Origin: Schistocephalus solidus
Lineage: Eukaryota; Platyhelminthes; Cestoda; Diphyllobothriidea; Diphyllobothriidae
Reading direction: 5' to 3'
NCBI GenBank assembly: GCA_017591395.1
Contig: WEDG01000214.1
Location: forward strand, 62,001-126,000
Length of the DNA stretch: 64,000 bases
Below, one piece after another: positions 24,605 through 35,724 of the stretch. Under the pieces are notes generated by a model. It had not been told where the DNA came from, ran no database searches, and saw only the letters and a program-made list of their open reading frames with translations. Numbering within the stretch: position 1 is the first letter of the stretch; each line of letters opens with the position of its first letter. The position numbers and the translations under genes were made by a program.

Positions 24605-27285
24605 AGAGCAAACGAAAAAAATATTGAAGGTACTCTTGCGTTGGTAAACTAGGTAAACTCGAATGTTTGTTTTAAATGGATCAACAGAATTTTTAGAAGT
24701 ACCTTAAGTAAGTAACCGAATAATTCAAGCACCTTAGGCAAACCGACGCTTAAAAATGCCTTTTAGGATAATCCTCAAATAAATATCCTCCAAGAATTTG
24801 TGTAATATTCAGAATTACAGCTAGTCAACTGCTTAACGTTTGATTTTGGGTTTCAAAGTGATTCTACGATAATTCGATGTAACGCTTTCGTCTTCGCATG
24901 GTTCAAACTGTGTTTTTCTCAGGTAAACATGTTTTCACTTGGGATCTGAGGCCCTCTGAATGCAGCCTGCCACTCGCAAATTTATGGACTAGTTCATATG
25001 TAGCATTGATTGTTTAGCTGTCGACCACTGCTCCTCCAGTCGTTCTGACTTCGTTTTACCCTCGGAACACGATGAATGAGGGAGGGGAGTGAGATTGTCA
25101 CAGCAAAAGCCTGATTCACTACGGACGAATTCACGCGAAGTCACTGCTGGGCAATTGGCGACCTCAGTGTTTTTCAAGGTGGGGCTATCGCCTTAACATG
25201 TGCGTTCTCCTTCTTCTTTTCACTAGCCCAATTTTAACCCGCAGTTTTTAGGATAGGCTATCTAGTAAGACGTCCTTTTCGCGGGATCCCTGCAGAATCT
25301 GTCTCTAAGCGTATTGTAAAAAGCTTCTTACAAAGTGAAACTTTCCCGTCGGTCGTATCAAAATGAATCTTACCTAACCACCTCGTGGCTATAAGCAGAG
25401 AAATTAGTTGCGTCTTCTCCGTCGTGGCGTCCGCCTATAAGTTAGGGACTGCATAGCCCACAAACACTATCGACTCGTTCTGTTTTGCATACTAAATCCA
25501 TCCTTTGCCTTTAAAATCTACGTGGTGATTCCCGTCCAATTACTCTCGCCTCCCCTAATATTGCCTCCCCTCCAAGCCGTTCGATCTTTGTTTATGTAGG
25601 TATCTCTGTTTTGTCTTGTCACTCTAAAGGCAAACTTCTGGAACCCAAAGGGCTAATCCATACATAAGTTTTAGTTTCTCATTAGCATCAGTCTCTCCTA
25701 CCACTTTCGACCCTCAAACAATTCTCCGCATTTACTCGTAAATTGTTTCGATCCCTGTTGCCTAGACATCACTAGAGACTCAGACACCTAAGACGTTTTA
25801 TATGGTCTCCCGAAAGGGGTTGAATAACCTTGACCTGATTTTTCAGACCCTCACTCTCAGTACGACATTCGCGAAATGCGCCCCTCTTTTTGTCTCTGTC
25901 AGCAGCCTGTTTCACTTTCTCCCTGCCCCATTCCTCTCCCTTTTGTTCCATTTATCCTCAACAAGGAGCTTCCCCAATACTTCTATTCCTAGTCATTACT
26001 GACCTATTCTAAGGTTCATTTCGTGCAGTTGTGCAGTCTGCCGCAAAGACCTTGTACTCTCTTCCCCGAGTTTCTGGTCCTTATTGCCACTTAAAAAATG
26101 GACCTTCTGTTCTTTTTTGCTAGGTGTGTATCCTCCCTTCACGCGGCATCTGTCTCCGTTCTCAGTTTCATCTCCTGGTCGTTGACCATGACCTATGGAT
26201 CAACCCAATTACGTGAGTAACCCATTTTTTTCTTATGGGCATGTGTGCTCACACGCACGTGATACTCTCGAGAACAACCCGCCTCTGTTAAGGAGAAAAA
26301 TTAAATTAAAATTTAGTAGGGTCATTTCCAGGGCTTCTTGCAATCACGGGTGCGCTGCTCTACTGCCTGCGACTGAATGAGCAAGCAGTGGTTTCCTGTT
26401 CACTCATCGCCGTTTTTTCCACTTACCGTAGGTAGCGTAACTCATGCAAGTTGCGAAACACCTCCCACCAATTGGCCCACCCCAAGCCCCGTCCGCATTC
26501 ATTACTTTAAGAATAATGAACTGTCCACACTTGGTCGATTCTCCTTTCCTGTGTACTACGCTAGTAAGCCTGTCAGACATCTAAACTGTTCATTTTTCTA
26601 GATAGAGTGTTCAGTGTCGTTACTAAGAAGAAAATCAAATTTACCTCTAATTAACCATTTTCCTCGCCATTTGCCTACTTCATTTGAGCTTAGGGTCGGG
26701 TCTGTTGACGGGAATAACGGTGATTTAGGGGTCGAAACTGGGGATGCTGCCAGGTATCCAAAAATAAAATTGTACTTCATTTGGGCAATGGACAGCAGCA
26801 GTACTCAAGATTCTGGTGTCCCTTCGACATCGGTGAATGCCGCTGTAACCGAAGGCATCCATACCGATGTTGATGGATTTGAGAGTGCCCTTTGTCGACC
26901 ACCAATTAACTTTTTGCCGAATTTTATGGGCCTCCAAACTATCAAACGTTACAGTCCTTTGAAGCATGTTCTCGCGGATGGATTCTTCAACACCTTACTG
27001 TCTGGTCCGCCTCTGTGGACTTCTTTGAAAGCAGGACCTACGTGGCATATAATAATGTCCTTTGATCAGTTTATTACTTAAACATAGCCTATTCGTGAAC
27101 TTTTGCTGATGAAGATCAAATTCCTTTACCTTTACCCTACTTAAGCCTCTCTCTCTCCCTCTGAGCAGTCCTGACAGGCATCTACTTATAATTTCGCTGA
27201 TGTATTAGCATGTCTTTATCGGTACTTATTTACCACTGGACTATCTTTGCAATATTGGAGATACTTGCTAACAACTCGTATGTGA
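24605..27285. other. No assigned feature
   Basis: One 155-codon plus-strand frame (26614-27081) is the longest here but shows no domain, signal sequence or membrane segment and has no recognised splice context. I leave it unassigned. Confidence 0.4.
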
Positions 27286-27307
27286 TAGCCATTCTGGTGC
27301 AAATTTT

Positions 27308-27358
27308 GTCTGTTCAAATCGACTCTGGACAGGAACTTTCTGGACATCATCAGAGCAC
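27308..27358 (-). ncRNA. Hammerhead-like relic
   Basis: On the minus strand the intact core CTGATGA (27353 down to 27347) is followed by ATGTCC, then TTCCTG, AGAGTCGA and TTTGAACAG. The TTCCTG...AGAGT order matches the repeat at 35239-35281. The downstream CAGACAAAATTTGCACC resembles the sequence after the Penelope hammerheads. The GAAA strand is replaced by GATTTGAAC, so this is at best a decayed ribozyme. Confidence 0.35.
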
Positions 27359-27364
27359 GACGTA

Positions 27365-29950
27365 ATACGGAAACGTGACATTATTTGCTAGTATACCTTG
27401 TATATTTCTTTACGCCTTGTAATTATTGGCGTATAGGAACAACTGTTGTCAACCGACCTTGACTTTTAACGGCCAAAAGACGACCAATTTGAAAATCAGG
27501 ATGTTTTAAGTTCAAGCCGTTCCTTCTTTCTTGAAAAATGTAAGGTTATTTTTCCTATATGGCCCCAGTGGAGATTCATAGGCGCAAAATCGGCTTTCCA
27601 ATTGCATAAAGTTTCTATTAGTGTCCTTTTAATAGGAAATCGTGCTCAAACATGCGGTTATTGCTTGTGACTTTCAGCTTCGTAGAATGTTAACCTCATG
27701 GGAGGAAATGATTTCTACCCAAAATGCCCTGCTTTTCTTTATTCAAATTGCTTTCCAAAAAAAAATCTCCCACGGACGAAGGCAGCTTACGCTGCATATA
27801 AATTGGGTGGGTAAAGATGCTAACAGTCCACGCGTTTCCTAATGTCTATTCAAATTTCGGTCACAGCATTCACATTTGCGTCACCTAAAGTATATTTTAG
27901 GGGTGCTGCTTGTCGACCCCCTGTATCAGGATGTCGAGCCTCTAAAGCTCGGTTTTGCTTTTCAAAAGCATTCAGGCTGTCGCCACCCATGCGCAGACCG
28001 TGCTTATAGCTGTTGTTGTCCTCGGATCCCATCACCAGTTGGCTCGGACGGTCAAAGGAGGGAGAACAGAGAGAGGCCGACACTGGGTGACCCATCCCTA
28101 CGGCGAACCAGTGCGTTCCTCACTGTAGTAAATCTAATGCCTTTTTAGTCTGCCAGTGCGTCTACTGGAGGGAAATGATCGCCCCACGGCACCCAACTGG
28201 CCATGTAGTTAGTTGGTTAATATATTCATCGCCCAGTTAATAACAGTGGGGGACTTTTTGATTATTTAACCAGAAGGTGGCTACCAATGGGCCTCCTGCA
28301 TTCCACGTCCAACAGTTCCAAAGGCAGTTTTTTTCATCGAAAAATATTTGCTTGCATGCCCGCTTCGTCGTGGCATGCACACGATCCAGTGCCCCGTAGA
28401 CTTCCACGGTAAGCTGGCAATAGTGCCCCCCGACGCTTACCAAACTGTCGAAGTGAGCTCGTGTTATCCGATGCTGGCCATGGTGGCTTTTTAGTGCAGC
28501 CTTTGTAGCACCTCTTTCCTGGATGGACGTTGAGACCTACCTTCAAGTCTGGCTCTTGTTGAAGTGCATGGACCAGCAAGCGGGGGCGTGTGGATTTAGC
28601 CATGTTCGACGAGCTTCTGATTGTTTCTGTTCTACGTGCTTACCCGTATCCTATCGTAGTCTTCTGACCTCCTCTGCAGAGCCATACTCCTGAATACTTC
28701 ATTAGTAAGCTGTTCTTCTGTACACGTTTAAGAGGTTTTTCCATCTGACTGTGGCCAAAAACTCCGTGCTGCCTGTAGTCTGATTAGAAGGACCAGTCTA
28801 CTCAAGGTTTATTGCTATAATTTAAGCATTTGGCACCTGAGTTTTGCGCGGTTGATCAACAAACAGCATGCTTTAAGAGTTATATGTCCTCAAGCCAACC
28901 TCAACGAACGGTGCGATTAAACTTTCTCCTGCCAGCAAGAAATCCTATACCGAAAGCAACTCCAGGAGCTAGTTTCTCCTGTCGCGCTCCACCGAATTTT
29001 CCTATTGACCAGCTCTCTCGTTGTACTGAATTTAAGTACCGAGTTTTGTGTACACTCCCACTACGGCCTTTGATGATGTTTAGCAGTTACTAATAACGAA
29101 TTTAAAATTGGTACACATGGAAGAGCGATTTCCGGGACTCAAGTGCGAATGAGGGTCGAAAATTTTACTTACCTGGCTCTCCATCCTACACTCTATCAGC
29201 AAAACGAATCATCTTCTGCGTACACTTTTTGCTTTCCTCCTTCCTTATTCGGGGCTAAAACCTCGCCTGAGCGGTGTAATTTTTCATGAGCGCAGGTGAT
29301 CATTCCCTTGGGCGATCAATTATCAGGTCAGAAACCAATCCCGATGACGAAGCCGCGTCAATTAACGACTCGGGCAGTCAAGTCATCCTCGCACCAGGTG
29401 CGACCAGCTCTGCGAGAGCCGCTTCTTTTGATAGGAGGGGGGCATAGAAACTGCATCTTTTAAGTGCGCTGCACACCAATGGGCTTGCTGCCCTCGTTCG
29501 TTGCTTTCTTCACCGCTAGGCTGGAGAGCGCATCTGAAATCTCAGATGAATGTATTTTTGGTTCCAGCGATCGCGCCTCTTCCTTGACAGTGTCGGAGCG
29601 GCAGGAGCTGCAGGGAAAGCCCAGGGCACTGCGTGGCCGAGCTTTATTTTTGAAACCAGATCAACCGAACCATCTAAATCGGTCATCATGGGCTGGATAC
29701 GCTGTCCCTATTTCGTCCACTTCCATAAATATTCGGCTTCCGTAGTATGCTGTCGTCCGAATCTATCCAGTGCTCTGACTCAATTCGGTTTAAAACTGCT
29801 AGATCGCTTGCTTGATTATCCCTAACTGAAGACGGAACGAGGGGGCCGTGCGTACAACTGTTTCTGTTGTGACCCCTAATCGAGTGCCGCTAACTGTTAC
29901 ATAGAACGGAGATCGTAGAGAGAAAGGCTTTACTGCGACAATCACTGTAT
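27365..29950. other. No assigned feature
   Basis: Moderately GC-rich in 28.2-29.8 kb with overlapping open frames on both strands (28334-28603, 29464-29745). None carries a motif I can name. They may be remnants of a mobile element or chance frames. Confidence 0.4.
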
Positions 29951-29952
29951 AC

Positions 29953-30051
29953 TGGAGGGGGAGAGAGTGTAGTACATGCCGCGCAAGTCAAGGTCTCTGC
30001 ACCATGATGCTGGTCTGCACACATGCTGGGCCTCGTCGGACTACTACGTTC
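29953..30051 (+). mobile_element. Short LINE tail fragment
   Basis: Reads GGGGGAGAGAGTGTAG, GCGCAAGTCA, CTGCACCA, then CTCGTCGGACTACTACGTTCGAACTG in plus orientation. This is a shortened, internally deleted version of the common LINE terminus, with its 3' end at about 30051. No coding sequence. Confidence 0.65.
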
Positions 30052-30599
30052 GAACTGTCATACTGAACACTAAACGCCGAAAAATCAGAATATTGTGTCC
30101 AGTTTCCGTGTGACTCATTCTGCCCATTGACTGGCTCATCCTGGGGAACCTGCGTCTTTGGCCTCTTGCTCGTGGCCGCAAGGTCCTTCGGAGGATCAGA
30201 GCACCTTCGAAGGTGTGCAGTGTGCACACAGGTGTCGTTTTCGTGTGTAGGCGGTCTATTTATCCGCGACCAAGGCCGTATATGTAGCCTTTTGCATTTT
30301 GCACTCGCCCGCGATGCATATCTGCCACCGCCGGAGGTCTCGATAACAGTTTTCGGTGTTTGCTGTTCCTGTTTGTACTCCGATATTGTTCCTTCTTTAG
30401 CAGTATCTAGCCTTTGTATTTGGGATTTCTTTCGATCCCAAATTTAGCGGCCTTCTCAGAGTCCTGCGGCAAAAAGCTTGCCACTCTTGTTTTTAGCTGT
30501 TTTACACTTTCCCTCTTTTATTTTTAGCACCGTTTCTAGGGTAGGCTGCATAGCCCTCGCAATATCGATCGGGTACATGATCGCTGGTGAGTAGATTCG

Positions 30600-30622
30600 T
30601 CTTCTTCTTCTTCTTCTTCTTT
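30600..30622. repeat. (CTT)n microsatellite
   Basis: Seven consecutive CTT units, encoding an arginine run in a minus-strand frame. Simple sequence. Confidence 0.9.
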
Positions 30623-31239
30623 GTTCTGCGTGCTTCTTACCGTTAGTACCTTTAAACAGACAAAATTGTTTATTTACCATCCGGCCTAGGGGCAGAGTGC
30701 ATGTGCGGCGGTCGCTGCGACACTAGCATGACTACAGATATGGAAACTATGATCTTACATGTCATAGAGGCTCCGGAGAGTTATGCAGGTCGCGTTCTCT
30801 ACTCATGTCACCTTTCGGTTGATTATCCCATAAAAAGGACGGTGCCAACCAAGAGTGTGCTGCTCACAAATTCACAGTCGTAATATTACAGTTTAGCCCC
30901 TATCGAAGTTTTTCAAACTACTGTGTGTATTTGTCAATCGTAGAAGTCTGCCACTTTTGCAGTTGGCTTTCTGGGAACTACGCTGTCAGCCACCCATGGA
31001 CGCCTCGGTTAGCTAACAGCTACACCAACACGCAGAACTCCTCTCCCCGCAGGCCTCGTCCGATTTTTCTTAAAATGGAAATTGCTTTTATACCCTCATG
31101 ATTGGGAACTAAGCCTTTATATGCAACGTTAAAGCGTGGATCAAGGCTCACTAACACTTTGTTGAGTGAGTGAAACACGTTCTACCTCCACTTTTAAGCT
31201 GCCTGCAGTGCTATGAGTTATGTAACCAGTCTGTTTATT

Positions 31240-31800
31240 GGGTAAAAACGCAATATGTAACTCCACTCAGGAACCAAAAGGATAGGTTAGCATGTAATAC
31301 GAGACCGGTCGTATTATAGGTTTTATGCGTGGGCCTTAATTAAGGAAAGGAGAGTGCCAATCTATCCCTAACCCCATTTATTTTGTTCGTTTTGGTGGCA
31401 CGATAATTTATTGCTAGAGAGAGCCGGTGGCTTTACGTCACTACTTTACGACTACTATCCGCGATGTCATTCCTAGCTGACCTGACCTACTTTTTACGGA
31501 CCCGCGACGGCAGCAAGAATGAGGCCGGCTCTGTGCGATCTTTCAGTAACACAGTAAGACTGATGCGCTTTGAAACTATCGCCGCGTCCTAGTAGTCGCC
31601 ATTGGAAAGTTTTCAGTTGACCCTATGCTTCGATGCTCATACGGCCAGCAAAATATTGTTCTACCCTACTAACCCACCAACGAATTCTAACCCTAACGAA
31701 CATGATGGAGAGAGTTGGGGTTCGGTTGGCGTGTAATAAAGTCGCGTATTACACGCTGACCTATCCTTTGTTCACTGAGTTGGATCGCACATTGCGTTCT
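31240..31800. repeat. Inverted repeat with ~90-bp arms
   Basis: The segment 31240-31335 aligns with the reverse complement of 31700-31800: AACGCAATATG/AACGCAATGTG, ACTCAG, AAAGGATAGGT, AGC-TGTAATACG. Each arm itself contains a small palindrome (GTAATACGA...TCGTATTAT in the left; GTGTAATA...TATTACAC in the right). The spacer is about 365 bp. This could be a foldback element, an inverted pair of repeat copies or a DNA transposon remnant. No transposase is visible between the arms. Confidence 0.55.
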
Positions 31801-33371
31801 CGCCGTTTATTGTCCAAGATCTGTCTTCTGAAGGTTTCATCTAGCTTGCTTTCTATGCGTGCAGTACCGTTTTACACCTCTCCAAAACGTCTGCCTTTTC
31901 TACAGACGTCCAATATCCTGTTAACACCTATTCAGACATTTAAATACGTATATCAAAATTACTCCTAAGTCTTTCAAGGCAAAGTCCTTGTTATAGGTCA
32001 GTCGAGTTGTAGGCTTATTATTGTGGGAGAGCAGCTAGAAAATGTATCCTATTAATTTTGTTTATTTCACATTGCATTAGTTTGCGCGGGTGGAATTAAT
32101 TGTGCCCGTCCAAAATTACTAATCAACTACAGACCTGAAGATGTTTATGACTCACGAGGTCGCCTGCTCGAATCAAACCGCGCAGGGTATGTTAGCTCAT
32201 AGTGGTGGAGCAGCGTGTGGTGTTATTTGCCTGGTAAACAAAAGCTCACAATCAAGCGAGATTCGACGTCCTTTGCCAAGGTTGAACTCCGTGACAGACG
32301 CATAGCCTCCTGCACTTCAGTTCCGCTACCCGGCAGACGACTTGGCCCTGCGTCTGCTTTGGTGTCGTGACTTCGGCGTGCCGATGGCCGGTGCCATTAC
32401 ACCCAAGCTTCCAGTGCTTCCACTCGGAGACGGATCTCGCTTGCCGCGCCAGCCGAATCAATACTTTTCGGTATATTCTCAGGGCGGGGGGCTCGTGGAC
32501 CCACTAGTTTAGGTTGTGTCACCGCTTTGACGTCAACAGGACTCGACCGTGCCACAGGTATGGCAAAAGAAGTGATTTCGTTGCAGCCCACATCCAACAT
32601 TTAGGTTCCTCACAATAAACAACCGAACCCTATATTAAAATATCACGTTGAGCCAACCGTCGTGACTTGGAAGGGTTCCATATGACTAACTGGCTGGGTG
32701 AGAGATGTTTACACCATCGTCTTAACATCGGTTCTAGATAACTGCCCAGAAATGTGTTTGCTTGATATTTTTGCTTGTCTGTGGCAACTTCGAGGAGCTC
32801 GGTCTCTCAGGGGGTCCGTCTCAATAGTTCTTGTTGGGACTGAAGGCCAGACTGCAATAACTCCTTTTTGGCTTGATCCCTATGGCACCTCTCACTTCTG
32901 TAAGACCCGAGGCATTCATATGCGTGAAGTTTGTGATCCGGTCGTGTATGGTGCGCGCAAACGGGCTTTCCAGCTTGGTTAGCCGTCGTCCCCACGTCCA
33001 CCTATTTTAGTCATCTTGATTTGTCCTGTCATCGAAACGCCCTGGACCGGCGCACGGCTGGCGGGGATGTTACACAAGTTGGATTTATTCTAACTATAAA
33101 TCGTGCGCAAGTCGCCGCGGCACCCTCTAGACAGTGCTGATTCTCGTCTGTGACGAACTAGCTCGTTACCCAGCATACCCAGTCCAGTAAGCAACTTGCG
33201 ATGCTGAAATTTATTCCATTTTTAGTGGCTTAACTTCTTTGTTTGAGGTTCTCGGATCCGGCACAGCAGGGTGTTTTCGCAGCTCCTTCCTGTGCACTCG
33301 TTAACAGAGGACTGGCCAACTTGATCGATTTTGCAACTGGCTGTAGCTGTGAGACATTGTGACCGTTGCGC

Positions 33372-33403
33372 GCTCTCTCTCTCTCTATCTATCTCTCTCT
33401 CTC
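33372..33403. repeat. (CT)n/(CTAT)n microsatellite
   Basis: CT dinucleotides interrupted by two CTAT units. Simple sequence. Confidence 0.9.
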
Positions 33404-33926
33404 TGCCGCTGTTTAGACCACGCTAACTTCAAATGTCGAAAATACGGGAAACTGTTGTTGTCCTAAATGGTACAGCTGTCTTCAACAACCGTTTCTGCTG
33501 TCATACGGGGTTCTCTTCCAACTTTAAGGTGTGCTCTTAAGTCCTGGGTTGAAATAACCCCCCTTAATGTAACCCAGACATTTTTATATATGAGAACGAT
33601 GTTTCGTGGATAATGCGAAATTTTATACCGATGGTTCCACACTCTGTGGGCCGTCCGTACTCGTGTCGGTAGTTTCTGTCAACAACTGCGGGACCAGATT
33701 CCCTAGCGTTGAGCTAGTGAAAAGGCTTAAGATGCGAGGTTTGACTAACCACTCGCTCGTTCTCTCAAGAATCCTTCGACTTGCATTCGTTGATTTACGC
33801 TTATCGATCGCTAACAGAACTCACCCGCTCCGCTGTGCCTTAAGGTTCGCTCTCGAGGCCCGACAGAAGCCGTACTGCGGCTAGTAGTAGAGTGGGCAGA
33901 CGAATAATGCCGGCAAAGACAAGGGA

Positions 33927-33971
33927 GACTGGAATGGCCATTTCTGGCTCATTAGCCGTCATCAGCCAGTC
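33927..33971 (-). ncRNA. Hammerhead-like ribozyme in SINE
   Basis: Minus strand, 5' to 3': GACTGG, core CTGATGA, C, stem II GGC-(TAATGA)-GCC, A, GAA, ATGGCCAT, T, CCAGTC. GACTGG and CCAGTC pair perfectly as a 6-bp stem I. Every invariant core position of a hammerhead is present (CUGAUGA, GAA, A15.1-U16.1, H17 = U). Cleavage would fall just before CCAGTC. Stem II has a C/A mismatch at its first pair, and stem III is the palindrome AUGGCCAU, so pairing would need two RNA copies. The AUU cleavage triplet is allowed but weak. Confidence 0.5.
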
Positions 33972-33987
33972 GTACTCAACCCCAGGT

Positions 33988-34062
33988 GGTGCATCACCCG
34001 AGGATCAAACCCGCTACCCGTTGATCAGAAGTCCAACGCTCTAGCCTTTGAGCCTTGAACTG
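33988..34062 (-). promoter_or_regulatory. tRNA-like Pol III promoter of the SINE
   Basis: Minus-strand A-box region GGCTAGAGCGTTGGA and B-box GGTTTGATCC, about 30 nt apart, as in a tRNA. The anticodon arm region GTTGGACTTCTGATCAAC resembles tRNA-Arg(UCU), with one base missing on the 3' side. The downstream half of the acceptor stem does not pair, as expected for a SINE head. It would drive internal RNA polymerase III transcription towards lower coordinates. Confidence 0.6.
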
Positions 34063-34832
34063 CAACTACAAAAGAGCTAGCGTGAATGTATCCGCACCGA
34101 ATCTGCGATCATTCCAAATTTGCTGCTGCCGCGTTTCTGGCATTCTCTACCGTCTTTCACAAAGTTGACTAGCTTAATAGGTGCTTCTTTCAACTTCTTT
34201 ATTTTAATTTGTCCTGGTGAACCGTTGCCCAGCCCCTTGGGCCTCCGTGCGGCTTAGGCGCACTCTTAAAGGCTTTCACTAGTGTCTCAGTCACTGCAAT
34301 GCGCCTCTTCTGTTTCCATATTTTAAGGCCTGTGCGCTTTCACAAAAATCAGTTTTAAAGGTCGATTTATTAGCCGCTAACTTGTTGGTTGTTGGTCTTT
34401 CCGCAGAATCTCTAAAAGTACGCAGCTTGCTAATCTACTGGTCACGAGTCCTGCCGTTTCGGTCCGCCTGAACTCTTTGTACTGTTCAAATCCGATGACC
34501 ATTCTGTGTCTCGGATCTCGCAGTTTTTCACTTTTCTCGTTCTAGCAAACTTAGCAGTCCTTTGTTTTCGTCTGATGTTGGTTAGGCTTTTGTTCGGGGA
34601 AGGCACTTTCGTTTTTTTTACGCCATGCCCTACTGTATATTTTGAACTTGGCATAAAACCGCTCTCAAATTACTGAGACCGACATTTAAGTTGAGGGTCA
34701 CAAGGAGGGGTGAACGGTAGGGCTACCGGACAGTGTTTAGAATATACTTTCGTCTGGCTGCGAAGGTTCTAGTTCTAGGTGTTTGGATTGGTAAAGAAGA
34801 AGGTTGGTCGAGCAACAGAACAATTTATATTT

Positions 34833-34861
34833 CTCAGTTTTCGAACTTCATCATCAGATAT
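34833..34861 (-). ncRNA. Hammerhead remnant, tandem unit 1
   Basis: Minus strand: CTATAT, intact core CTGATGA (34857 down to 34851), TGAAGTT, CGAAAACTGAG. Compared with unit 2 about 10 nt of the stem II hairpin are deleted, so it cannot fold as a complete ribozyme. The core strand is perfect, however. Confidence 0.45.
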
Positions 34862-34913
34862 AGTAACGGCAACAAAAAGGCTATACTTATAGGGGACACA
34901 AGACAATAAATGA

Positions 34914-35037
34914 TCAATGACGCAAGTCTGGGGATGACTGCACAGGGCTCTGTATGCCGGAAGTCCACCAATTTATGTATCGATCTGGCGCCGGTATACA
35001 GAGCCCTGTCCATTCACCTCCAGACTGGCGTCATTGA
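34914..35037. repeat. Long imperfect palindrome (47-nt arms, 30-nt loop)
   Basis: The left arm 34914-34960 and the reverse complement of the right arm 34991-35037 match at about 41 of 47 positions, with ends TCAATGACGC and AGGGCTCTGTAT...CCGG. Transcribed RNA would form a strong rod-like hairpin. It lies entirely within tandem unit 1, and traces (GACTGC-CAG, GGGCTCT) recur at the matching place in unit 2. Confidence 0.85.
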
Positions 35038-35238
35038 ACACTTACTGCCTATAATGATTAACGAAGCGCTGGGTTGCGTGTGCTGGCGGTCACCAGTCAG
35101 CGCAATATCGTCGATATGGCCAGTCCAGTGTTCAAATGGGAAAGTCAGCTAGAACATGTCCAGGTTACCGGATGGATTGACAGACGAAATTCTGATAAAA
35201 GGAGGCAGGCCGAGCAGCGGAACCATTTGTTTATTATT

Positions 35239-35281
35239 CTGCGTTTTCGTACTCTTGCAGGAATCCATTGTCAGGGATAGT
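35239..35281 (-). ncRNA. Hammerhead remnant, tandem unit 2
   Basis: Minus strand: CTATCC, core CTGACAA (two substitutions from CTGATGA), stem II GGATTC-(CTGCAA)-GAGTAC with 5 of 6 pairs, then GAAAACGCAG, where an intact Penelope-type hammerhead reads GAAACGTCAG. Unit 1 keeps the core and unit 2 keeps stem II, so the shared ancestor plausibly had both. Confidence 0.45.
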
Positions 35282-35724
35282 AACAGTAACAGAAAAAGGT
35301 TACACTTATATAGCGTGCAAGCCAATCATTGTCCAGATTAGACTGCCCAGTTGAGGGCTCTATCAAACGCATAGCCCAATCCAGCCACCTTGTCGCCTCC
35401 ACCGCCCCCTCCCCGGCTACTATTCAAGAGTGTATTTCGCAGCGCTCCTCGCCTACGCGGAAGGTGGCAGCTTTTTATCTTCACTTTTCCGCCGTGGTTT
35501 CTTGGTTTTCACTGCCAGGAGTGCCTGCTCAATCAATGTTTTCACTCGGCAGATCAATCGCACCATCGCCGCTCTGATCTGCAGTTTTATTCGACTCTCT
35601 TGCTTTCCACACTCCAATAGTCTGTCGTGCTGGATTTGCTTTGTTGAGGTTCATTGTTTATATCGAATTGCCGACGTTAGTTCACGTACTAATATCCACC
35701 TATCGACTCCCAAACACCTCACAG

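Larger units (their letters stand above)
30055..33370. other. No assigned gene; contains an inverted repeat
   Basis: A CTT microsatellite at 30600-30622 and an inverted repeat at 31240-31335/31700-31800 are present. I see no supported coding region. Confidence 0.45.
33797..34062 (-). repeat. tRNA-derived SINE, copy C (most complete)
   Basis: Read on the minus strand, a tRNA-like head (34062 to about 33988) is followed by a non-tRNA body that aligns with 7598-7796 and 23580-23705. The body includes a hammerhead-like fold at 33927-33971. Three diverged copies in one window show it is a dispersed family. Established parallel: the schistosome SM-alpha SINE also combines a Pol III promoter with a hammerhead ribozyme. 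Whether this family is homologous to SM-alpha cannot be judged from sequence reading alone. Confidence 0.7.
34697..35440 (-). mobile_element. Tandem ~395-400-bp repeat, retrozyme-like
   Basis: Two head-to-tail units. Landmarks recur with a constant offset of about 391-401 bp: GGTCAC at 34697/35088, CAGTGTT at 34731/35126, AGGTTGGTCGAGCA at 34801 versus AGGCAGGCCGAGCA at 35202, ATAGTAACGGCAAC versus ATAGTAACAGTAAC, and ACTTATA. Each unit carries a minus-strand hammerhead-like remnant, and unit 1 contains a 47-bp-arm palindrome. The layout (short tandem monomers with a hammerhead, no protein) matches published descriptions of animal retrozymes. Unit boundaries are uncertain and both ribozymes are damaged. 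Confidence 0.5.

Noticed and set aside
26614..27081. 155-codon open frame, plus strand
   Set aside because: No domain, no similarity I can name, no splice or promoter context; could be chance.
28334..28603. Cys/His-containing minus-strand frame suggestive of a zinc knuckle
   Set aside because: Cysteine spacing does not fit CCHC or C2H2 patterns and frames on both strands overlap.
33606..33884. FYTDGSTLCGPS near the start of a 92-codon frame, resembling the RNase H start of retroelements
   Set aside because: No further RNase H motif follows, and the second half of the frame is the reverse strand of SINE copy C, so the match is probably chance.
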